NCBI GenBank assembly: GCA_947259185.1
Contig: CAMYKT010000037.1
Location: forward strand, 1-14,848
Direction of reading: 5' to 3'
DNA from: an uncultured Methanobacteriaceae archaeon
Lineage (GTDB): Archaea; Methanobacteriota; Methanobacteria; Methanobacteriales; Methanobacteriaceae
Length of the DNA stretch: 14,848 nucleotides
The notes under the pieces were generated by a model, which did not search any database, was not told the origin of the DNA, and saw nothing but the letters and a program-made list of their open reading frames with translations. Positions 7,101 to 12,983 of this stretch are shown here, piece after piece (the stretch's first letter is position 1; every line of letters begins with the position of its first letter). The position numbers and the translations under genes are program-made.

Positions 7101-7131
7101 ATTAATATACTTTGTGGTTAGATTAATATAC
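7101..7131 (-). promoter_or_regulatory. hdrCBA promoter with tandem GTATATTAAT repeat
   Basis: GTATATTAAT (minus strand) occurs at 7122-7131 and again at 7101-7110, a 10-base exact repeat with a 21-base period (two helical turns). The inner copy is a suitable TATA box for transcription starting near 7080. The outer copy could be a factor site or a second TATA box. The palindrome found at the other promoters is absent. Confidence 0.5.
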
Positions 7132-7163
7132 CTGGTGCTTAAATCCCACCATCACCTAATTTT

Positions 7164-7169
7164 AAAAAA
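7164..7169 (-). terminator. T6 after the ThiF-like gene
   Basis: Six Ts follow the TGA stop directly on the minus strand, ending the GMC-ThiF unit before the hdr promoter. Confidence 0.45.
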
Positions 7170-8180
7170 TCAATTCCCTATATAACGTGCATACAATGAT
7201 CGAGCTATATTACCATCACTGGTTCCCTTGATTATGGCCCTGGCATCTCTGAATATGGAGATTTCATAATCATCGATTTTAAATAATACCAAAAAGTCTG
7301 AGGCCTTTACCTGTCCTAATGGCTCCAGTTGCCCAGCTAATTCTTTTAGTTTTAATTTTTGGGGGCGAGCAGGAGTAATTTGAATGGCGTTTCTACCACA
7401 CAAAGAAGTGAGTACTTCCTTATCTTCTGCATTTAAAAATTCATAGTCTCCTTCACCACAGCAACTGCAATCTTCCACCTTTTTAACCACTATGTGGTCT
7501 ATGGAATTGTTCCATGCATCATAAACCACCAGAGTACCATCTGCATTAGAATCAATTTCTTCTAAAAGGATTTTTAGAGCCTGAGTACTTTCCATGGATC
7601 CCATTATAGCAGTAGCTGTATTTAAAACCCCCATGGTATCACAGGTGGGTAGAGCTCCTGGGCTGGGTATATGGGGATAAAGGCACTTCAGGCAGGGGCC
7701 GGAGGGTAATATATTCATAATCATTCCCGAGGTGCCGATAGCACCGGTGTATATCCATGGTATTTTATGGATGGTGCAAAAATCATTGATTAGCATCCGG
7801 GTCTGGATATTATCTGTGGCATCCAGAACCACATCAGCATCAACTAATAATTCATTTATATTGGTATGATTCAAATCAGCCACCACGGGATGGATATTGA
7901 TATCAGAATTTATAGCCTCCAACCTTTTAGCAGCAGATAAGGCCTTAGGTTCTCCCACATCCTCTTCAAAAAAAAGCATCTGTCTTTGCAGGTTACTTAA
8001 TTCCACAAAGTCCCTATCAATAATGGTTATATTCCCTACACCTGCCCGGGCCAGGTTATTGGCTGCTACGGTGCCCAGAGCACCACAGCCCACAATAACT
8101 GCTTTACTATTTAGAAGTTTTTTTTGACCTTCTTCACCTATATTTGATAAAATGACCTGTCGGGAGTATCTTTTAAGCAT
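7170..8180 (-). CDS. thiF: ThiF/MoeB-family E1-like adenylyltransferase
   Basis: This E1-like enzyme uses ATP to adenylate the C-terminal Gly of a ThiS/MoaD-type carrier before sulfur loading. The N-terminus RYSRQVILSNIGEEGQKKL is typical. The nucleotide loop is GCGALG (31-36), followed by IIDRDFVELSNLQRQ (53-67). Zinc is likely held by Cys163/Cys166 (CLKC) and Cys238/Cys241 (CSCC). The catalytic-type cysteine is Cys180 in TCDTMGVL. Length is 336 residues; the last 90 or so form an extra C-terminal part with Cys261 and no rhodanese signature that I recognise. The start at 8180 has AGAGGT upstream at good spacing. It follows the GMC gene by 21 bases and is surely co-transcribed. Its probable substrate is the ThiS-like protein at 2767-2973. 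A MoeB or HesA label would be equally defensible. Confidence 0.88.
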   Translation of the reverse strand: MLKRYSRQVILSNIGEEGQKKLLNSKAVIVGCGALGTVAANNLARAGVGNITIIDRDFVELSNLQRQMLFFEEDVGEPKALSAAKRLEAINSDINIHPVVADLNHTNINELLVDADVVLDATDNIQTRMLINDFCTIHKIPWIYTGAIGTSGMIMNILPSGPCLKCLYPHIPSPGALPTCDTMGVLNTATAIMGSMESTQALKILLEEIDSNADGTLVVYDAWNNSIDHIVVKKVEDCSCCGEGDYEFLNAEDKEVLTSLCGRNAIQITPARPQKLKLKELAGQLEPLGQVKASDFLVLFKIDDYEISIFRDARAIIKGTSDGNIARSLYARYIGN

Positions 8181-8201
8181 GAATTTACCTCTTAATCTTC
8201 T

Positions 8202-9536
8202 TTATTCAATTATTTTAGCCAGTTTCTTGGCCAGAGCCACTATGGTTAGAATGGGTGGTCTTCCTGGTGCACGAGGGATTATACTGGCATCCATAATATA
8301 CAAACCCTCCAGGGAGGTCTGCATATTCTGATTAACCACCTTACCCATAGGAGCTGTTCCCCCCGGGTGGGCCCCTCTGAGTGGAGATATTACCACAGAA
8401 TCAGGATCGGCCCCCATTGCAATTAATAAATCTGTGGCTTTATTTATTCCCTCCTGTAATAGTTTAATGTCCCTGGAAGTTACATCTTTATGTATATTGC
8501 CCTTTGTATCTATGAAACCCTGGGATTCATCAGCAATTTTTATCATAATCCCCACCACATCCTGTGGGTAGACATTGATATTTTTTTTCTGCTTGTGGTA
8601 TTTCTCCTCAATAGCTGCTGGTAGAAAAGCCGAGTAATGAGGTGATATAAAATAAGGGCCAAATTCAGATTTAACCCCCATAGGTATTTCCTGATGGAGA
8701 TAGGCGTCTTTTAAATATGCGCCTACGGTAAGGAATAAATCACAGAAAAATTCTTCCCCTACTCCCTGGGTTATTCCAGAATTACGCAGTATGAGGGGAG
8801 TATTTAAGGCTCCGGCAGATAAAATTACCCGGGAAGAATTTAAAACTCTTTTTTTACCCTGGTGAATTCCTTCCACTCCTGTAACCTTTCCCTGTTTATG
8901 AAGTATCTTTTTTACGTGAAAGTCAGGTATTAGTTCTGCACCATTTTTCTGGGCCTGGGAAATATAGTCTCGTGCATCCCATTTAGCCCCGGGTTTACAG
9001 TCATATAAACAATTTCCACATTTATTACAGATTTTAAAGTCGATAAATTTGGGCATGGCTTCCATATAAAAACCCAGTTTTTCTGCAGCTTCCACCATTT
9101 TCTGGGTAGTGGGTCCTCTAAAGTCGAAAGGTAGAGGGTTTACCTTCATCTCTTTACTGGCTTCTAAAAACTCATTATAGAGTTCTAGATTTTGCAGTTG
9201 AAACTGGGTGGTGGTTGAATCAGTATAACAACTGCTGCAAGCATAGCAAGCATTGGCCAGGGAAACCAGGGTAGTACCCCCTACTCCTTCCACATACATC
9301 AACTCTAAATCAAGTCGATGATCTTTATTTTTTAAATGGTTAATTTTATTAATGTCTGGAATTTCAATATTTTCCAGATCTGTTACTTTTTTAAATTTTA
9401 AAGATAATACAGCATCACTCTGTGTATGCAGAGGGCCTTTATCCAGTATTTTTATGTTATGATAATTTAATGATAATTCACGTGCTATGGTGGCTCCACC
9501 AGCACCGCTACCAATAATTATAGTGTTTTCCATCAT
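8202..9536 (-). CDS. GMC-family flavoprotein oxidoreductase with a ferredoxin-like Cys motif
   Basis: The product has 444 residues. It begins with an FAD Rossmann motif, IIIGSGAGGATIARE (6-20). GMC features follow: EGVGGTTL (83-90), AGALNTPLIL (241-250), and a C-terminal HPGGTAPMG (His390) with LYIMDASIIPRAPGRPP, the usual end of glucose-methanol-choline enzymes. Unlike classic GMC oxidases it contains CNKCGNCLYDC (Cys170/173/176/180), a CxxCxxCxxxC set that could bind a 4Fe-4S cluster, and a second cluster of cysteines, CYACSSC (97/100/103). An oxidase reaction is unlikely in an anaerobe, so it may exchange electrons with ferredoxin or an Hdr-type partner. Two ATGs (9536, 9533) are possible; GTGAT at 9540-9544 is better spaced for the second. 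It is co-transcribed with the ThiF-like gene, behind the operator at 9557-9572. The substrate is unknown. Confidence 0.82.
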   Translation of the reverse strand: MMENTIIIGSGAGGATIARELSLNYHNIKILDKGPLHTQSDAVLSLKFKKVTDLENIEIPDINKINHLKNKDHRLDLELMYVEGVGGTTLVSLANACYACSSCYTDSTTTQFQLQNLELYNEFLEASKEMKVNPLPFDFRGPTTQKMVEAAEKLGFYMEAMPKFIDFKICNKCGNCLYDCKPGAKWDARDYISQAQKNGAELIPDFHVKKILHKQGKVTGVEGIHQGKKRVLNSSRVILSAGALNTPLILRNSGITQGVGEEFFCDLFLTVGAYLKDAYLHQEIPMGVKSEFGPYFISPHYSAFLPAAIEEKYHKQKKNINVYPQDVVGIMIKIADESQGFIDTKGNIHKDVTSRDIKLLQEGINKATDLLIAMGADPDSVVISPLRGAHPGGTAPMGKVVNQNMQTSLEGLYIMDASIIPRAPGRPPILTIVALAKKLAKIIE

Positions 9537-9556
9537 TTAATCACTTATCAATTATT

Positions 9557-9572
9557 CTTAACTATTGTTATA
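9557..9572. promoter_or_regulatory. Operator 4 (GMC-ThiF promoter)
   Basis: Plus-strand CTTAACTATTGTTATA matches the regulon palindrome in the core and right arm. A TTTATAAT box lies at 9590-9597 on the minus strand, so the site overlies the expected transcription start near 9568. Confidence 0.6.
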
Positions 9573-9620
9573 TTATCAGAGTTATCTATTATAAATTTAA
9601 TGTATAGGTTGATAATCCCT

Positions 9621-9626
9621 AAAAAA
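9621..9626 (-). terminator. T6 after cysS
   Basis: T6 on the minus strand, 17 bases beyond the cysS stop and before the GMC promoter. It is a plausible archaeal terminator. Confidence 0.4.
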
Positions 9627-9643
9627 TCAGTTTAATAGTTATC

Positions 9644-11017
9644 TCAATCTTGAATCTCAAAATCCAGATTGTTTAATCTGCTTCTAATTTCATCTGAGAG
9701 TTCCCATTCTTTTTTTTGCCGTAGTTTTTCACGTATATCCAGAATTATTTCCAGCAAATCCTCCTGACTGGTGACTGGAGTTTTAACAATCTTTTTGAAT
9801 TGGAATCCCATTATTTCTGCAAAGTCATTGAAAAATCTTAAAATATTGTTTAAAACCTTTTTAGATGGATTATTATTTTCCAGGGATTTATTCAGTTGAC
9901 GAATTAAATTAAATACTGCAGCCAGGGCCTGGGGAGTATTAAAATCATTATCCATGTGTCTGAAAAACTCTTCCTGGTATTTATTTAAAATTTCCTGGAA
10001 TAAATCATCATCAGATCCATCTAAAGGTGCATTTAAACTTAGTTTTTGGAGTTTTAGTACCATATTTTTTATACGCTCCAGACTTTTTGTGGATTGATCC
10101 AGAGCCTTTGTGGAAAAATCAATGGGGCTACGGTAGTGAGTTGATAATACAAAGAAGCGGAATACATCCCCCTGGTAATTTTCTAAAAGATCCCGGATGG
10201 TGATGAAGTTACCCAGTGACTTGGACATTTTTTCTCCAGATACATTTAAAAATCCCGTATGCATCCAGTAGGCTACCATGGGGCTTTTACCTGAAACTGA
10301 TTCCATCTGGGCAATTTCTGCCTCATGGTGAGGAAATATTAAATCCAATCCTCCACCATGGATATCATATTGAGGTCCGAAGTATTCTTCAGTTATGGCT
10401 GTATCTTCTATATGCCAGCCTGGTCTTCCAGGACCCCAGGGTGAATCCCATAAAGGTTCATGATCTTTCTTTTTCCATAGAGCAAAGTCACCTGGATTTT
10501 TTTTATCCTCATCCTGCTGTATACGGTGCACATTAAGATCCTCTAATTTTCGTCTGGAGAGTTTACCATAATCCGGAAATTGTGACTCATCAAAGTACAC
10601 TCCTTTTTCAGTCTCATAGGCAAATCCTTTCTCCAGGAGACTTTGAATCTGAGTTATTATTTCATCCAGGTGTTGGGTGGCCCGGGCATGAAGGTTTACT
10701 CCATTTACCCCTAATTTTTCCATATCCTCCTGGTATCTTTTTTCGAATTTGCGGGCCAGTTTTTCAGGATCCACCCCTAATTCAGCAGCCCTGGCAATTA
10801 TTTTATCATCAATATCTGTGATATTTTGCAGATAGAATACACTGTAGCCTTTGTATTCCAGGTAACGCTTTATCATGTCAAAGGAGATGTAGGTACGAGC
10901 ATGACCGATGTGGGCATCATCATAAACCGTTGGTCCGCAGACAAAAAGTTTTATTCTTGCTGGGTGCAGGGCTTCCAATGGTTCTTTTTCCTGAGACATG
11001 GTATTATAGATATTCAT
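9644..11017 (-). CDS. cysS: Cysteinyl-tRNA synthetase
   Basis: This class I synthetase charges tRNA-Cys with cysteine. The catalytic motifs are intact: CGPTVYDDAHIGHAR (Cys27, HIGH 36-39) and KMSKS (263-267). The zinc-site region contains GWHIEDTAI and FPHHEAE (229-234). In the E. coli enzyme the first of these reads GWHIECSAM, and its Cys binds zinc and substrate; here the position is Asp205. Length (457 residues) is typical. The start at 11017 has AAGGT upstream. Many Methanobacteriales form Cys-tRNA by the SepRS/SepCysS route, so a CysRS here means either a replacement or a second route. The gene lies 57 bases behind the tRNA-Cys on the same strand. A T6 run (11065-11070) separates them, and a TATA-like TTATATAC precedes cysS, so it may be read both from its own promoter and by read-through. 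Confidence 0.95.
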   Translation of the reverse strand: MNIYNTMSQEKEPLEALHPARIKLFVCGPTVYDDAHIGHARTYISFDMIKRYLEYKGYSVFYLQNITDIDDKIIARAAELGVDPEKLARKFEKRYQEDMEKLGVNGVNLHARATQHLDEIITQIQSLLEKGFAYETEKGVYFDESQFPDYGKLSRRKLEDLNVHRIQQDEDKKNPGDFALWKKKDHEPLWDSPWGPGRPGWHIEDTAITEEYFGPQYDIHGGGLDLIFPHHEAEIAQMESVSGKSPMVAYWMHTGFLNVSGEKMSKSLGNFITIRDLLENYQGDVFRFFVLSTHYRSPIDFSTKALDQSTKSLERIKNMVLKLQKLSLNAPLDGSDDDLFQEILNKYQEEFFRHMDNDFNTPQALAAVFNLIRQLNKSLENNNPSKKVLNNILRFFNDFAEIMGFQFKKIVKTPVTSQEDLLEIILDIREKLRQKKEWELSDEIRSRLNNLDFEIQD

Positions 11018-11064
11018 AGTATAACCTTAAACTAAATTTAAAATTAGTATATAATAATCAATAT

Positions 11065-11070
11065 AAAAAA
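11065..11070 (-). terminator. T6 after tRNA-Cys
   Basis: Six Ts on the minus strand, 5 bases past the tRNA 3' end. It could end the tRNA transcript, with read-through into cysS possible. Confidence 0.4.
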
Positions 11071-11074
11071 GTTA

Positions 11075-11145
11075 GGCCAAGATTGGGATTTGAACCCAAG
11101 TATCGTGGTTTGCAGCCACGCACCTCGCCTCTCGGTCATCTTGGC
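11075..11145 (-). tRNA. tRNA-Cys (anticodon GCA), atypical
   Basis: The minus strand folds as a tRNA: acceptor GCCAAGA/TCTTGGC (7 pairs), anticodon stem CGTGG/CCACG with loop CTGCAAA (anticodon GCA), and T arm TTGGG-TTCAAAT-CCCAA. The D arm is weak: ACC/GGT gives only three Watson-Crick pairs, with G13 opposite A22, and a minimal seven-base loop AGAGGCG that lacks the usual A21. The base after the acceptor stem (position 73) is C, while tRNA-Cys normally has U73, an identity element for Cys charging. CCA is not encoded. At 71 bases it is short. It precedes cysS and follows the operator at 11200-11215. Confidence 0.88.
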
Positions 11146-11199
11146 ATGAGAAATTCCCTTAATATATATCTATTTTCAGGTATTTACTTATAGTGCATT

Positions 11200-11215
11200 G
11201 TTAACGATTGTTATA
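11200..11215. promoter_or_regulatory. Operator 5 (tRNA-Cys / cysS promoter)
   Basis: Plus-strand GTTAACGATTGTTATA keeps the AAC-N4-GTT core and the right arm of the palindrome. It overlaps a TATATATA box on the minus strand (11213-11220), which would start a leader of about 45 bases ahead of the tRNA. A second TATA-like run nearer the tRNA (11162-11169) is also possible. Confidence 0.55.
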
Positions 11216-11220
11216 TATAT

Positions 11221-11445
11221 AGTTTTCTACAGTTTAAAATGAATAATCTTAAAATAATAAAATATTAATTTATATTTACTTAGCCTATCCATTAAGTCCA
11301 GATTTAATAAAAAAATTAAATTATGTAGTGGATTCTGGAATTAGTAATCCATAAAAGGAATTATAAGAAAATTAGGAAACATCTTTATCATTGTGCTTAT
11401 GTAGAATATAATCTATTGGTTAGAGCCAGGAGTATGAGCGAAACA
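11221..11445. other. AT-rich spacer between the divergent tRNA-Cys and metY promoters
   Basis: Within the gene-free stretch 11146-11601 this part has no convincing open frame, RNA gene or repeat. The only structure noted is a short hairpin, TGGATT/AATCCA (11329-11334 with 11346-11351), too weak to name. The neighbouring parts hold the two promoters, the two operators and the metY leader. Confidence 0.5.
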
Positions 11446-11453
11446 TTTATAAA
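11446..11453 (+). promoter_or_regulatory. TATA box of metY
   Basis: TTTATAAA, 9 bases before the operator 11462-11477. Expected transcription start is near 11475, leaving an unusually long leader of about 125 bases before the ATG at 11602. Confidence 0.55.
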
Positions 11454-11461
11454 TAAAAAAA

Positions 11462-11477
11462 TATAACAATTGTTATA
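11462..11477. promoter_or_regulatory. Operator 6 (metY promoter), the longest palindrome
   Basis: TATAACAATTGTTATA is perfect here, and symmetry extends to 20 bases (11460-11479). It covers the expected transcription start of metY. Confidence 0.75.
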
Positions 11478-11517
11478 TTGTAGTATATTCTACAAACCCT
11501 ATAACAAAAGAGTTTGT
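11478..11517 (+). promoter_or_regulatory. metY leader with two mutually exclusive short hairpins
   Basis: TTGTAG (11478-11483) can pair with CTACAA (11490-11495). ACAAAC (11492-11497) can pair with GTTTGT (11512-11517). The two helices share 11492-11495, so only one can form. The arms are six pairs each and AU-rich, so this may be chance. It matches no riboswitch class that I recognise. Confidence 0.25.
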
Positions 11518-11601
11518 TTCCACTTAAAATGTATGAGAAATGCTTTAATTAATTAAAAGGAAAAAGGAAAATATTGCAAAATAGTAAATAGGAGTAGAAA
11601 A

Positions 11602-12909
11602 ATGACAAATAATGAAAAAAAAGAATACGGATTAAGTACCCTGGGTCTGCATGTAGGTCAGGAAGAACCAGATCCTGCTACAGGATCCCGGGCAGTACCT
11701 CTCTATCAAACATCTTCTTATGTTTTTGAAGATACCGACCATGCTGCAGATTTATTTGCACTTAAACAATTTGGGAATATCTACACCCGGATTATGAATC
11801 CTACCACAGATGTTTTTGAAAAAAGAATGGCAGCAATTGAAGGTGGAACTTCTGCTTTAGCAGTTTCCTCTGGACAGGCTGCCACTACTTTTGCACTTTT
11901 AAATTTATCTCTACCAGGAGATGAAATAGTATCTGCCAACAACCTGTACGGTGGAACCTATCAGTTATTTAATTATACCTTCCCTGAACTGGGTAGGAAA
12001 GTAAAATTCGTGGATTCTACTAATTTAGAAGCATTTAAAAATGCTATAACTCCCAAAACCAAAGCAATATTCGCTGAATCAATTGGAAATCCAAAACTGG
12101 ATGTTCCTGATTATAAAGCCATTGCTGAAATTGCACATGAAGCAGGAATTCCCTTTGTAGTGGATAATACTACCGGAGTGGGTCTGGTTAGACCTATTGA
12201 ACACGGGGCAGATATAACTGTTTTGTCTGCCACTAAATTTATTGGAGGACACGGTACCTCTATTGGAGGAGTAATTGTAGATTCCGGTAATTTTGACTGG
12301 GGAAATGGTAAATTCCCTGGATTTACTAATCCCGATCCTAGCTATCACGGATTAAAATACTGGGAAACATTTGGAGACTTTCCAGGAGTAGGAAATATTG
12401 CCTACACTATTCGGGCCAGAGTAAGACTATTACGAGATATAGGGGCGGCTTTGAGTCCATTCAACAGCTTCCTTTTCCTGCAGGGTCTGGAAACATTGGA
12501 TTTAAGGGTTCAAAAACACTCCAAAAACGCTTTTGAAGTGGCTAAATTCTTGAAAAATCATCCAGCAGTAAACTGGGTTACCTATCCTGGATTTGAAGAT
12601 GATCCTGCCCATAAACTGGCTTCAAAATATCTTAAGGGAGGATACGGTGCCATTATAGGCTTTGGTATTAAAGGAGGTCTGGAAGCCGGGAAAAAATTCA
12701 TAGAAAGCGTTCAGTTATTATCCCACCTGGCCAATATAGGGGATGCTAAAAGTCTGGTTATTCATCCTGCTTCCACCACTCACCAGCAGTTGACCCCGGA
12801 AGAGCAAAAAACCACCGGAGTAACCCCGGACTTTATAAGGTTATCCATTGGACTGGAAAATGTGGAAGATATAATTGCGGATATCAACCAGGCCTTAAAT
12901 AAGATTTAA
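11602..12909 (+). CDS. metY: O-acetylhomoserine sulfhydrylase (homocysteine synthase)
   Basis: This PLP enzyme of the Cys/Met metabolism family joins O-acetylhomoserine and sulfide to give homocysteine and acetate. At 435 residues it has the length of the OAH sulfhydrylase branch, longer than cystathionine gamma-synthases. The N-terminus STLGLHVGQEEPDPATGSRA and AVPLYQTSSYVFEDTDHAADLF are typical, as are YTRIMNPTTDVFEKRMAAIEGG, FVVDNT (Asp188) and SATKFIGGHGTSIGG with the Schiff-base Lys212. The C-terminus LSHLANIGDAKSLVIHPASTTHQQ also fits. GGAG (11591-11594) precedes the ATG with 7-base spacing. It is followed by metX (74 bases, with its own operator), giving both steps from homoserine to homocysteine. 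The long leader and the perfect operator suggest tight control. Confidence 0.95.
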   Translation: MTNNEKKEYGLSTLGLHVGQEEPDPATGSRAVPLYQTSSYVFEDTDHAADLFALKQFGNIYTRIMNPTTDVFEKRMAAIEGGTSALAVSSGQAATTFALLNLSLPGDEIVSANNLYGGTYQLFNYTFPELGRKVKFVDSTNLEAFKNAITPKTKAIFAESIGNPKLDVPDYKAIAEIAHEAGIPFVVDNTTGVGLVRPIEHGADITVLSATKFIGGHGTSIGGVIVDSGNFDWGNGKFPGFTNPDPSYHGLKYWETFGDFPGVGNIAYTIRARVRLLRDIGAALSPFNSFLFLQGLETLDLRVQKHSKNAFEVAKFLKNHPAVNWVTYPGFEDDPAHKLASKYLKGGYGAIIGFGIKGGLEAGKKFIESVQLLSHLANIGDAKSLVIHPASTTHQQLTPEEQKTTGVTPDFIRLSIGLENVEDIIADINQALNKI

Positions 12910-12928
12910 GGATGAGAATCTAAATAGA

Positions 12929-12936
12929 TTTATAAA
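12929..12936 (+). promoter_or_regulatory. TATA box of metX
   Basis: TTTATAAA in the metY-metX gap, expected to start transcription near 12958, just before the operator at 12964. metX could also be read through from metY. Confidence 0.45.
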
Positions 12937-12963
12937 GGATTAGCCAGATAATGGTTATGATAA

Positions 12964-12979
12964 TATAACTATTGTGATA
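12964..12979. promoter_or_regulatory. Operator 7 (metX), overlapping the ribosome-binding site
   Basis: TATAACTATTGTGATA. The left arm is perfect. The right arm reads GTGATA, not GTTATA, and this change creates GTGAT (12974-12978), a match to the anti-SD tail, 5 bases before the metX ATG. Operator and ribosome-binding site thus share bases. Confidence 0.55.
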
Positions 12980-12983
12980 AAAA

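Noticed and set aside
10216..11035. Plus-strand frames opposite cysS
   Set aside because: They mirror the conserved synthetase motifs and have no domain signature. They are shadows of cysS.
11478..11601. Known SAM or other riboswitch upstream of metY
   Set aside because: No conserved riboswitch core could be recognised. The hairpins are short and AU-rich, so only a tentative leader structure was recorded.
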